Positions 22,892 through 34,849 of a stretch of 64,000 bases of DNA are shown in pieces; the stretch's first letter is position 1, and each line of letters opens with the position of its first letter. The notes beneath the pieces were generated by a model that saw nothing but the letters and a program-made list of their open reading frames with translations, was not told where the DNA came from and made no database searches. Source of the stretch: Atriophallophorus winterbourni (Eukaryota; Platyhelminthes; Trematoda; Plagiorchiida; Microphallidae); assembly GCA_013407085.1 (NCBI GenBank), contig JACCGJ010013582.1:212051-276050 (forward strand), given 5' to 3'. The position numbers and the translations under genes were made by a program.

Positions 22892-22949
22892 ATGAAATCA
22901 ACTGCAGTGCTCGTTCTAACAGTTTTATCTTTAGTAATTTGCCTGAATG
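22892..22949 (+). CDS. Exon 1, signal peptide (Ly6 copy A)
   Basis: The ATG at 22892 lies 64 bases after the end of the TATA-like box. The 58-base exon ends in phase 1 at a GTAAGT donor. Copy B has the same length and phase. Confidence 0.85.
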
Positions 22950-25900
22950 GTAAGTTACCATTCTAACTATTGCAATGTGGCTGAAAATTGGGAACATTTT
23001 ATCATTAGATGCTAGTTCGAATATCTCGCTTAATAGACATGAATTCTATTTTTTGCTGTCATGGTTAGGTGGAATGAATTGAAATATTTTCAGACAGGAG
23101 GAACAATGTTTCACAGATATAATGATTAATTTTGCGTGTGGAATAAACTTCGTTAAACTCATTTTAAGGAAATTATTTTTTTGTGAATTTATTATTTTGA
23201 AATTAACTTATTCTTCTTCTGTTACATAAAGCTGGAAGCTTACCATCTACGAATCATCCGTATTATTTTAAACATATCGTGGATGAACAGAGTGACTAAA
23301 GCTGAAGTGCTTTCAATAGCTGGGCTCTATAGATGTTCACTCTATTGAGACAGCGCCGCTTGCAGGGACATGAACATGTGTACAGATTGAAAAGTGGTCA
23401 TATTCGGAACAATACTCTTCATTGTGAGATGCAATTAGGAAAGTCGACCATAGGGCAGACAGCACTTGCTGTACAAAGACGTTTGCAAGAGAGATATGAA
23501 AGATATTGACATTGACCCCGCGAGCTGGTAAGAACTTTCTCTCGACCGCTCACATTGGAGGCATCGTCTGCAAGCTAAATAGGTGCAGATACAGCCGCTG
23601 GTGCGCAACTGATGCAATACAACTGAGTTCCGATTATTGTTGCCAGCGCTGCGTAAGAGCAGTCTAGCCATTCAAAATGCTCTGGAACATGAAACTACAT
23701 GCAATTGTGATGTAATTTCATAGTCGACATCAACCGTAGAAAGCCAACAACAACATAAACGAAAACCGCCCAGATACCTTGCTTGACTGTATAGTACCTA
23801 TGTTTGCAAATAGCCAATATCAACTTCCTACGGTGTTTAATTTCAAATACATAATCAACAAGATTTTCACCTATACCTTTCATGCGGATATGAGAGTGCA
23901 ATATTTCATAATATTATATAATGATGTCCCTAAATAGTTGAATAGTTAGTGGAATATCTTTTATTTGAAAGACGCGTTCAAATTATCGTCAGGCTAAATA
24001 CTATAATGTTTTCAGTCATATATGTTTTGTGCTTTATAAATATTTCGAAGACTTACGTATAACACAATTTCAGTTCAAGTGTTTACCACACACTGTTGAA
24101 AAAACCAAATAATACCCGTTACATTCTAACAAAATTAAATATCATAACACGAACGTGGACTTTTCAATTCTGGCAATCACATCCTGGTGATTCGTCAAAC
24201 TATTCGGCGTCAACCGGCATTGACAAATTGATCAGCGTTCTCCAACGGAAGCGGTTGATCAAGCTGCTATATTATTTTGTTGTGTTGCAACCAGTTGGCG
24301 ATACGAATTATAGTGTGTTATCCATTTTTGATTGCCAGTGTTTCGACGTTCCGTACACCGTATGTGCGTTGCTATTGTTCTGCATGTCGTCTTAGCGTTC
24401 ATGATAAGCAATCCTGATTAATTTGCTTCACAAGTTCACAACATGAGCAAAATCATAATACTAAGAAAATAATAATTGAATATATGGACTAATATAACGT
24501 GGGTTGTTTTTATGTTTGAAGATGAATGTTAATTTTGATCTGTTAAAAATTGAATTATCGACGACGGACAAACATTGTTGATGAGGCAAAACATTCATCC
24601 AGTTTAACCTGATGTAAATTCGAATGAAATCTAATATTCAATTAAACATTTTCTCATCAACAGGGGAGATTGTTCAATGCTATTTTTGTGCACCTTGTCA
24701 AAACGCGGATAGTGCATCTATAGTACCAGGTTGTGCCCACTGTGCGGTGAGTTTTAAGCTATAACTAAGCAATTTCTATCGGTTGTAATGTCTCACATAC
24801 AACAAAACTATATTTTTTTCGAGGTTCTTAATTTGAACCATGCATATTATCACATTTTTCACTTAACGAAAATAAAAGGTGCTTGATTTCGATCATTTTG
24901 CGACGATATAACATTTTCTTAAACAAAATCATTTCTGTTATTTGAGGGACATAAGACAATAAAACAAAATTGTGTAATTTCGTAGAGACATAGACATAAA
25001 TGTAAAACACCGTTAACCCCATGTTGTTGTTGGCCTCCGTCGGTCGATGTCGACCATGGATGTACATCACATCGCATGATTTTCATGTTTTGCAACTTTT
25101 TGAATGACTAAACAGTCCGATTCTGGAGGAACAATCTCTCCCGCAGCGCTTGCAACGATGGTCAGAACTCTGTTGTATTGCATCAGTTGCACGCCGGCGG
25201 CGTGATCTGCGTTCAGCAGCCAGGAGCTGTATTTGCTCCTCCCCATACTCATTGTCAAATGAGTCGCACGCGAATTGTCTTTGCAAACACATGTTAACTT
25301 GAGCCTGTCTTGATTGGAATGAAATTACTTCACTTGATTGCATGAATCTTATGTGTGCATACAAGGACTGGGTTTGTGTTCGATGCCCCCATGTAACAGA
25401 TAATAACAATTTGGTTTCACATTTCCCAAACATTCAAAAGCACGTGAATCTTAATAGCGGTTTCGTTACTTGAGAAGAGAAACGGTTGGATTCATTCCTC
25501 TGGCGTTTGCATGTTTGCTGTTCATGCATAACTATTTTCCTAAAAAAGTGATTACTTATTTAAAATGTTTAGAGTTTACTATGTAGATTTGTCTACCGTT
25601 TACTCCTTTTTGTTAAATGGATATCACCCACATGTTAATCTTCCCAAATGCTGTTCACAAAAGTTTTGGTACATAAATGAGCTGAATACTTAACAAAGCA
25701 TCGAGTGTTGGCAACACGAGTTGGAGGTTCTCGTTGAAATTACATTCGGAATTATATTGGCACTACAACTATATTTTTGTATATTGAGTTGAACATTTGA
25801 TTAAATTTTTTGTTCGCTAAGTAAACTCTCGCTATTCTTATTGTGTATGGGAGTCCCGATCTGCATATCAACAATTAGATTTTCCTAATATTTCTGCTGA

Positions 25901-26809
25901 TTTATTCGTAGCCAAAATGCATTGAAAATTAATTTGAAGCATCTGAACAAAAATGAAACCAACAATATTGTATGACCAAAGAACATATTAGAACAACAAA
26001 GTTATTTAATGATTATTAGAAATATATATTTGGACAATAATATTTACTACTTTCTATTAAACAAACGAGAATAATCATATTTCAAGCTTATGCGGATATT
26101 TATCTAACTGTCACTACCTGATGTGTGCAAACAGCACGAAACCAGTCGTGGGGTGTGTGACGAAAAAGCATGCAAATGTATATTTGGAAATAATCATGTT
26201 TTGTGAACACAAATTAAACTCTCTAATAAATAAAAAACCATTAGGTTTATGTATAGGTTAATGTCAAATTCGCATTTACCCATTGCATAAAAATATTAAA
26301 TTTTCATAACCATTAAATAACTTCAAAATGATAGTTTAACTTATTTTCTAATTGATAAATTCAGAGTGACTTTTATACGAACATTTATTACTATTTATTC
26401 AATTGGTATTCGTTATTTTCTAGTAAATCGAGAGTAGAATATTTTTCATATTTTCCGAAATAGCTTAGTAAAATTCGATCAATATATAGTATTTAACATA
26501 TTTGGATTTCACATGAAATAGACCATAACAACCCATATCCAAAATGTAACAAGTTCCGTTATCAGAAGTTGTGAACTTGGCGTGTGCATGAGCCGTACAG
26601 AGACAAATAATCAAACAACGAAAATAATTGAGTGCTGCGACACACCACTTTGCAACGGTTTTGAAAACCCAGCAACGACCACAAGTTCAGTGACGACTAT
26701 ATCCACCCAAACAAGCTTGCCAGATTCATGTCGGCAACTTACGATCCAAAACGTTAACCTCATATCTGCGGCAATTCTCGTCAACTTGTTCAGTTTCTTG
26801 TTCCGTTAA
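22892..26809 (+). CDS. Ly6/CD59-like GPI-anchored surface protein, copy A
   Basis: Three exons (22892-22949, 24664-24746, 26522-26809) give a 142-residue protein. Residues 1-19 form a signal peptide with a VLVLTVLSLVICL core. Ten cysteines follow at residues 25, 28, 31, 43, 46, 64, 69, 85, 86 and 91, with N92 after the last: the complete CCxxxxxCN signature of the Ly6/uPAR/CD59 three-finger fold. A short Thr/Ser linker leads to a hydrophobic end (LISAAILVNLFSFLFR), consistent with GPI attachment at the cell surface. Introns are phase 1 then phase 0, as in the minus-strand Ly6 gene. No complement-inhibiting role can be read from sequence. The gene shares promoter and exon sizes with copy B, and both introns carry later insertions. 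It appears intact. Confidence 0.85.
23231..23752 (+). mobile_element. Family Z fragment in intron 1 of Ly6 copy A
   Basis: This is the C-terminal coding part and tail of family Z: RIIRIILNISWMNRVTKAEV near 23245, then VCKRDMKDIDIDPASW near 23490, then the CATAGTCGACATCAACC block and a CAACAA tail. ACATAAA flanks it at 23224-23230 and 23753-23759, a probable target-site duplication. The matching intron of copy B lacks it. Confidence 0.75.
24110..24640. other. Extra ~0.5 kb in intron 1 of copy A, origin unknown
   Basis: Comparison with copy B, whose intron is continuous here (about 56150-56215), shows about 500 additional bases in copy A. A 99-codon plus frame (24096-24395) lies inside but has no recognisable similarity. 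It could be an old insertion in A or a deletion in B. Confidence 0.4.
24664..24746 (+). CDS. Exon 2, first half of Ly6 domain (copy A)
   Basis: An 83-base exon between an ACAG acceptor and a GTGAGT donor. It encodes GEIVQCYFCAPC and on to GCAHCA, five cysteines, exiting in phase 0. Confidence 0.85.
25023..25240 (-). mobile_element. Family Z 3' fragment in intron 2 of Ly6 copy A
   Basis: The reverse strand reads RRRRATDAIQQSSDHRCKRC then GRDCSSRIGLFSHSKSCKT, the C-terminal zinc finger of the family, still open here. It is followed by the ATGTACATCCATGGTCGACA block and an AACAACAAC tail. CCCCAT flanks it at 25017-25022 and 25241-25246, a probable target-site duplication. Copy B has the uninterrupted sequence. 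This is the best-preserved finger in the window. Confidence 0.8.
26522..26809 (+). CDS. Exon 3, second half of Ly6 domain and GPI tail (copy A)
   Basis: The acceptor is ATAG at 26518-26521. The exon reads TITTHIQNVTSS..., with the cysteines SC, VC, ECC and LCN, a Thr-rich linker and the hydrophobic tail, stopping at TAA 26807-26809. Confidence 0.85.
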   Translation, partial: TITTHIQNVTSSVIRSCELGVCMSRTETNNQTTKIIECCDTPLCNGFENPATTTSSVTTISTQTSLPDSCRQLTIQNVNLISAAILVNLFSFLFR

Positions 26810-28250
26810 AGAATGCAGACGTTAAATTATTCACGTTATTATACTATTGTAATGTTCTCAATATATTTGTGTAACAAACCTTTGTTGTAATTTAACATAA
26901 TTGGTCAATATTTCTATATATAGATTTTTGCTATTCTTTTAGACGCTGGTCTTTTTGCAAAAACGTTTAGAATTTTTAAATCTAGCTACGAATTTTTCTC
27001 ATTTCTATCAATATATCCACATTAAAGTGAATGTAGCAAATTCAAATATTTTCTCATATTAATTCAAAAATATTTTTTTCAAAAGAAAAACGTAAAACCA
27101 GTTAATAAAATAAACCATAATATGTCAATTCCTGAGAGGAAAGACTATTCGAAAACACTTCAACAAATGACAGATCTAATTAAACGGAACAATATCACGC
27201 TAAAAACAATGCATCAATATATAATATATGATAAGAACAGCTTGGTTTTGGAAAAGCAATACAAAATAAAATTATCTAATATTTAAGTATTTAATTATAT
27301 TTTATTAATTTTAATTAATTTATATTTTATCATTTAATTCTTTAGATCCATAAAATTAAAACAATCGTGCCGTTTGCACTTGTAAAATCGGGAGACGTTG
27401 ATGTGGATCTCATGACGTAGAACAGTTTAGAAATAGCAAATCATGTTTTAACATGAAATGAAGAATGTATCATAGACATAGCGTAGCATATCTTTGGTTT
27501 TGAATGTTCGTCTTTATAAGAGATCTCTTCAAAGTGCTCCTGGTACATATTCGCCAGCACTCGGGAAATACAGGAGCTCATCGCTAAATTATCGTTTTGC
27601 TTGCTTAGCTGTCTATTGAATAAGAAGTGGTTATTATTCAGACAAATAGCTACACCGTTGATGATTTATTCTACAATACAATTTGTACGATCCTTTCACT
27701 TTATATCGTAGTTCCGTGACCAAGGATATTAGGTCAAAGCTTCACTGCAGGAATTATATGTAATACACCGGTAAACGGGAAGTTCATTCGTAGATAGCAT
27801 TAAAATTTGAACTGACAAATCACACTGTTCATAAGTTTGTAAAAAAATAACTTGCATTATTTCAATTGGCTCCGAAGTAAATATCTTTTGAAATAAGAAC
27901 GGTAACATGAAATGTAATGTAGAACTAACCACAAAAAAAGATTTGCTGAGAATACAATTTACTTTGTAAAAAAGGTTACACTTGAATGCGAATGTTGCAT
28001 AAGGTTTGTACAACGAACCACGATTTTCAAACACATAATCACATTGTGATTCGTGGTCGAGCACTCAAGGCAATAATGGATGAAAAAAGTGAAGAGTTGG
28101 TCACAGAGATTTCCTGAACACGAGCATTGCATGTTTAGTAGAGTTAAATAGTAACACAGTTGACTGGTACAAATGAAGTAAGGTGCAGAGATCAATATGT
28201 AATGTCATACATTCATTATCACATCTAAAACGTCCCGATATTTTAATATA
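26810..28250. other. Downstream flank of copy A, duplicated with copy B
   Basis: Blocks such as GTGAATGTAGCAAATTCAAA (near 27028) recur at 58575, and similarity continues in patches to about 28050 versus 59400. It contains the 3' UTR but no clear AATAAA. Minus-strand frames at 27729-28195 have no recognisable similarity. Confidence 0.5.
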
Positions 28251-28254
28251 GTTG

Positions 28255-29600
28255 ACCAACAGTATCAAGTCATATCGACTAATATCTCGTTCCTATACAC
28301 CGAGAATATAAGATGTCCATGCACTGAGCCCAGTAAAACGCAACTTGTGACGTGCCAACGTGAACACGGAGGTGTCTTCCAATAAGATAGTCCGTTATCC
28401 AATCCAGCAACGTTCAGTTATTACATAAGCTTCGAGAATGTTTATTGAAATATCATGGTTGACTCTATAAAAAACTTTGAAAATGTCGTTATAGCGAAGA
28501 TGTAAACCCTCACGTTGGTTCAGTGACTTAGTCCAATCCTCAAAGGTTGTAAGTTGGTTCAATGAACAGCAAAGATTTCTCTCAAAAGCGCGTTGTGTCG
28601 CAGTCATAATGCGTTTCTTTAATTTTTAAGATAAACGGAAGGAGCGTGACCGGTTTATATTTTGGCTTTCCCTACAGCTACAATCTTCATAATAAGGACT
28701 TATTATATATGCTTCTCATAGCAGTGGTTGTTTTACTTCATGCGGGCAAAGATTATATAAGCTCGTGGAAGAATTTGAAACCCGCTTAGTATGTCAGGGT
28801 AATTTTTCTGCGCCTTGGGAAATCTTCTCTTTCAGTTAACAACATTTGCACCCAACCATATATTTGATAACAGCCATTTCACTTAATTATTCCAATTAGG
28901 CGAAATTTCCAACACTTGATATGTGAAACAACGCTCGAAATGGTATTCAATGGATTTTTCTTTACTAAACCATCAGCGGTACCTTGAGCAGAGTAAATCA
29001 TTCCATTAAGGGTTTGTACAAGAAATACGCGTGGTTTAATAATTGATCTGCTCATTTAATATCTTGCGAAGAAGATAAGACTTAGTTTTCATTCTCTCAA
29101 ACGTGTTTCATTGGGATTGAATGCGATTTTTTCTTATCAGAGTCGTGGCGTGTTTCCATAACTTACAGAATTGCTTTTAATTTGCTTCCGCACAAAATAT
29201 TGTATAAGTTACAAAAATATCCCTATTCATATCTAACCATATCAAGGTCCTAGTTGTGGTTGAAATTAGGTGGTATGAAACTAGAGATTTCGTCAATCTT
29301 CGAATTCAAATAATTTAGAAATATACAGTCAAATGTGCGAGAATCCGTGAATTTGATCTCTCTAGTGTGTGCATCATTGAGACGGGTATTTGATGATTGA
29401 AATTCTATTATCCGTAAACATTTTGTCTACTCGCTTAATCGTTGCGCACTACATACATAATTTGAGATATGAAACGCATTGACATGCTGTCCCAGTAGTG
29501 CATGTTATTGAGTATTATCTTACGAGGCTAGTTATGGCGTTATTACATCGTTAAGCGTTGACGTTTGGTCAAGATCCCGACTTTGAGTTAGCTGGTCAAC
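28255..29600 (-). mobile_element. CR1-like RT relic
   Basis: On the minus strand, between about 28690 and 28290, the order is: a YKPVTLLPFILKIKE-like block (the usual YRPVSLTSVVCKILE), FERNLCCSLNQLTTFEDW, RT motif A as IFKVFYRVNHDI near 28460, then LLDWITDYLIGRHLRVHVG near 28380-28330. The catalytic block and 3' end are missing, so it is truncated at its 3' side near 28260. Upstream parts to 29.6 kb (29805-29596) are poorly preserved and assigned only by position. Confidence 0.6.
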
Positions 29601-31399
29601 GTCTATGGCAGTAAAACAATTTGAATAACCTCCTTGAATTTAACTTCAAATTTTCACTCCTTGGAAACATTTGCATTAGTTTAAAATAAGCCGGGATCAG
29701 GGATTGAGGATTCTGGCAGCTCGCGATGTATTGCAAGCATTCGATTCGTTTATTATTACACAAGCTCTTGTTGATGGCTATCGGTAAACTGTGCTGTTTG
29801 AACATTGATGTCCATTGACTAGGTTAATTGAACACCACACCGTTTTAGGAAGTCTAAGATCAGTATGATTAATTGAAAACACTGCGCCTAATGTTCATGG
29901 ATTTTGAATGCAACTCCACCATAAAACTTTAGGTGATCTTGACTGAGTTGTGTAATTTCTGGAATCCAGAGCTCAGCATCAGTCATGCACGGCTATTAAT
30001 ACATCTTTTTAACTGCAACCAATCGGGCCCGCAAATTTCAGCTAATCTGCTTTATGCATTCGTATATAGACGTTCAATCGTATGTGTTTGTCACACGATA
30101 GGATGGTTTTAGTTAGCTAATAATCAGACTAGCTATGCAAGGGACGTTGCTTGTTCATTTTAGGGACATGTTGGATATCCGCAAAAAAAACTGCAATCGC
30201 ATTGTGACTGCAAAAGCTGTCTGGGTGTTACTGAGAAAACACGATTGGGCACGCTTAGGCTTACTTTTTGTGGAATAATAGAATGGTATGATTTCCACTT
30301 GGGACAGATAGAGATATCAATCTAGGTCGTTAGAAAAGATATCCTCATAAGACAAGGCCCATCGACATTGCATTTGCTGAATCTGAATAATCGGGAATTG
30401 TCTGCAACTATTGAATCACGTGATCCAATGGCACCGTTATTATATATATCCATTGCTTCAAATATCGTTGCTTTGATCCCAAAGCTTATAATGCATCAAC
30501 ATTTCAGAGGACCGCGAGCAATAATAAATTACGTGAAGTAGATTGATTTCGCCAAGTATATTGACCTCCTGTTTCCCAGTAAATTATGTCAGCTTGGACT
30601 CGTCAGGTCAAACCGGTACACGAAATGAGCAGTTGCGCATCGAGGATCACTTATTTAATCTCAGATTTATTTCGCAATGATACACATAAAAGGCTTGACC
30701 AGGCCCACTGTGATGGGCTTTCATACCGAGTTAAGCACGTCTTCGATGTAGGTATTCAATCTTTCCAGCCAATGTGTGTACAGACACCAGTCCGAATATT
30801 GTCATCATGTGCTCGTTTTGTCACATAACCTTTATCTGTCGACTCCGGTACATTGTTAAGCTTATACTGATAGCGACAACAGTCTCCGCTGAATGAGCGG
30901 TAGTGTTGCGTTTTTTGGGTTGTTCGGATCTGCTAACAAGTCGATGGGAAATACCTGCTAAATTGGTTGCTATTCATTCATGTGAAGACCACGGTTCGCA
31001 GGGTTCACTAGGTCCATCTTCATTACACCCTGATAAGCAATTAGTACATTCAATTAAGAGACTAAGTTGTTGTTTGCCTCTTTGAGATACATATATTTTG
31101 TTTTGAACTGCGTTAAAAATTGCGTCTAGCAAAGGTGGTTATATTGTTTCCTTAATTTTTTGATCACAATTATCCAAAACGTCTATACGGGATTCCAGCT
31201 GGGCTTGATGGGCAGTATTCGTGTGTGGATCGCTCAGCTTTTTACTCCGATTGATATTGCTCACGTATCAAACGCCGGGGAAAACAACGTTGCTAATAAA
31301 CGATAACTCTTTCTGCTTTAGGGCTTCATAAAATTTGGTATATACTTCACGCAAGTATAATAATATATCGCCTTAAGTCTTCTACTGATGCTCAAAACG
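29601..31399. other. Probable retroelement remains, unresolved
   Basis: This lies between two divergent CR1-like relics and probably holds their decayed 5' parts (ORF1 and endonuclease). I could not anchor any motif securely. The plus-strand frames at 30586-30828 and 30903-31085 have no recognisable similarity. Confidence 0.35.
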
Positions 31400-33150
31400 A
31401 CAAGTATTAGATACTTTACACAATTTCAAATGATGCGAATCCCTCAATTACTGTTCATAGATACTTCAAACGTACTCATCTTTTCAACAGATCATATAAT
31501 CCTCTTCAGACACCTGATCGTAAATTTAGTAGACTAATCGACATGATTTCACTGCATAACCATGTGTCTGACTTTACTCACAGAAGAGGATCAGAGTTAC
31601 CGTCCGATTTGGATATATCCTCACTTCCAAAACAATAGCAGTTAGAGATGTTCACTACATTGCCCGCTCTAAGTCAGATTTATCATATTGTGTAAGTCTT
31701 CAAATGAACATGCAGCGCTAGACGAGTATGTGAGTGCGTAAAACTATACAGTAGGATCGACTACGTAAGTATACGTGGCGAGCTTCGGTTAGTAAATTGG
31801 TGATTGATAATCACAACAATGAAACACATTGCATCGCACTTATAGAACGAGTTCAGTAAAAGATGTATCAAAATTCGCGATTTGTTTGAGAACGACGGGT
31901 GAGTAACTTTTTCTTCAAGCTTCGTAGTCGCTCGAAAAAAATAAATCGGTCATAGGAACTCTGCTTGGGTTCAACACAGAAATTCCAGGACCGAAGTTTT
32001 CTTGCAACGATTATGCAAAATTCGGAACAACGTAAACGCTCTCCTTAAGAAAGAAAAGCAAAATTACTATCGCTTTCTAACTTCGAGAATGGAAGAAAAT
32101 GTTAAATTGCTATATTGGATTGACAATGCTTGATCTAGTGTGGAAACAGTGGTGTTTTATTCCTTACTCGAAATAAATAAACGGTCTAAATGGAAAATAA
32201 TCAGAGGTACTCGCTCAATTTATTGCTTAGGTGTTTAGTCCTATTGCGATAAATTCGATCGAATCACTAGCGCCATAGACAGCTACACGTATGGCTTGAA
32301 AGTTATAATATTAGGCGCAAGGCGATTGTTTGAATCATTGGCGTAGAATAAACGGTTATTAATGCGTTTAATCGCCTAGCGCAAAGTTAAGTCATCGAGC
32401 CAGTACTGTTCTTGGTTTACATCAACAACCTATCTGTGATTATCTAATTAAATGCAAATCACTTTGCTGATTATATTAAACTTTGTTCGCAAATACAATC
32501 ACCTGCGGACTGTGTGCAACTGCAACGTGATCTAGATGCTCTTCATAAATATTCGATACGGAGAAAGCTGCTATTCAATTTCCAAAAATGCCAGATGTTG
32601 TAATTTGGTAAGTCATTCTTGTACCAATATCACTTCGGGAAGACGATTGTGAAATGGTCCGATTCGGAATGGGATCTTGGAGGCTGGTTATGCGGCAGTT
32701 TGAAGAACAGCCTGTATTTCAAAGTCAACTACAAGTGTGCTTTCACGTTTCTATGTATGCCACGACGGAGCTTTGGAACGTTCTCTCTTGGAACGTTGCG
32801 CAAGATCAGTGAATAATTTTTCATTCCAACAATGGAGCAGGCATCACAAGCTTGGACTCCGTGGATAAAAAAGCATATAGTATTCCTTGATAAAGTTTGC
32901 CATCGTGAAATCAAACTCGTATGTGGAATCCAGAAGCTAACGAACGTGTGACAGTGTTTGTTTCATTTGAAATGCCCTACTTGGACCTCTTGTTATCGCT
33001 CCAAGCGTCGAAACGTTCATTCGAAATTTGGATGCTCATTTGTTACATAGCGATTTAACGACACCTGCCTATTGACTCGTGGCAAGTATTCAACCAGACT
33101 ATACTTGACATAACATGTTTATTGAGAGTCGTTTTCCCCTAACGATTATT
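31400..33150 (+). mobile_element. CR1-like element, endonuclease-to-RT relic
   Basis: Plus-strand blocks in order: ISLHNHVSDFTHRRGSEL near 31545 (end of endonuclease), SIRGELRLVNW near 31770, a KEKQNYYRFLTSRMEENVK spacer near 32050, the RT block VLFLVYINNLSV near 32405, FADYIKLCSQIQSPADCVQL near 32465 (FADD degraded to FADY), then SDSEWDLGGWLCGSLKNSL near 32650 and QAWTPWIKKHIVFLDKVCHR near 32845. RT motif A is not clear and stops are frequent, but the part after 32400 is nearly continuous in one frame for about 400 bases. Confidence 0.7.
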
Positions 33151-34849
33151 TACTATGATATGTGCTTTTCGTGACTATAAATTCTGGAATATTGTATCTT
33201 ACAAATGTGAAAACAGATTATAACAGATTATCAACCTTGGTCAAACTATGAGAAACATTTTGTAAAAATATACAGAATTAAAGTGGAACGCACCAATCGA
33301 AATCAGGCACAACATTCACTTTGCGAAAATATCACCTAATTCTCATTGGAAATACATGGCGTGTATCAAGACATCGCCACGATTCTATTTTTATTCGACA
33401 CGATATTAACCAACTCATAGTAATCCAAAGCGCTGACTATAACAAAAAAACGGTAAACAGTGTTCTTTCAGCTGTAGCATAAATAGTCTGAATGTCATTA
33501 GTCCGATATTATTCGGATGTACAACAATGTTTATCCCGAAGAACATCCACTGAAACACTAGATTGATGTGTGTGATAGGAAAGTGACACGCGGACATACC
33601 TTACCATTTACTTACACATTATTGTCTTTGGCTCCAAATTTTCCCATATGATTTTTTATTTCTTTATAAATCCGTACCTCAACATGTGGTGTACTCTCTT
33701 TGCCTGACAATGTTTGAAACGAAATTGGAATTCTACATGCGAAAAACATCATTCACGAGGCTACAATTTGATATTGCTTATCGGTTTTATACTATTATTT
33801 CTCAACATTTTCATTCACACCGTAATCCGTGTTTTGAAGTATTAACTTTTTAAACACAATTATTTGAATCCTCGAAATTTTAGCTTTAAGCAAACCGTTC
33901 TATAATCTACGTTCAGAAGCGGTAAAAGAAAGATAAGCTATACAATATAAACAGTGAGTGAATAATCGCTCATGGTGTTGGCCTGAGTTCGATTGAATCT
34001 GATGAGGTACGAATGTGTTAACGAGAATATAACCTCAATTTGATTGTTTTGAATTAAATTTACATATTATTGAATTAGTTTATTTTTCATTTGAATGTCA
34101 ATTGTAACTATTTAGACGGATTACTTAATAATGTATATCAGAATATTCTGACGTTTTTTGCTTCGAGCCACATCGATGTAGCTTCACATTCCATCGTTCT
34201 TGCATCATTATCCAGTAAAACAATTTAACCGTTATCCAATATTAGCTGAACGTTTCATGAAACATTTAGGTTATTACAAACTACTGCGTACATCCATTGC
34301 TTTTGTTTTCTTATTCATACATGATAGCTTTCATTACTTTTAATCTCGTGATTCTTACATTACATTTTGTAAATGTGCTTAATGTGTGATTAAAATCGCA
34401 TAAAAACTATTTCGAGCTTAAGAGAATAATGTCGCGACGATGCAAGCAATGAGTGCATGCGATTATGACATGCAATAACATACATGATTTCAATCTAATA
34501 AACAGGTTTACTTAGAAACATACAAGACTATAATGCATAAGATCCTTCGGCATTGTCACATGACATGCCGAAACGTACGAAAAATATGAACTATGAATTC
34601 TCTGTAAATTTTGTTTATCACATGTGGCAATCACAGATTCTGTTTTTGTGTAAATCAGTAGTATGATATCGATATTTGATCAGTTATCACAGCGCAAATC
34701 ACGTTGGTATAAGAGCTGAAGCTTCAAGTGAGTGCAAAATATTGTAATCCAAAACGTGTTTATGCGTAGGCGACGTAACATTTGGAAGCTACTGTTATTC
34801 AGGGTTCATACACCGAAGCACGCTCTTTTAACACAACATCAGTGATTGG
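33151..34849. other. AT-rich non-coding stretch
   Basis: No gene, RNA or assigned repeat was found. A 60-codon minus-strand frame (33597-33415) is unassigned. Confidence 0.4.

Noticed and set aside
24096..24395. 99-codon frame inside intron 1 of Ly6 copy A as an additional exon
   Set aside because: No cysteine pattern, no consistent splice sites or phase, and exon 1 and exon 2 already join correctly.
22892..26809. Naming copy A as a complement-regulating CD59 gene
   Set aside because: The fold signature is clear, but the residues that define complement binding cannot be recognised here, so only the Ly6/CD59-like class is claimed.
27959..28195. 78-codon cysteine-rich minus-strand frame
   Set aside because: Cysteine spacing is irregular. 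The segment is part of the duplicated non-coding flank, where copy B does not keep an open frame.
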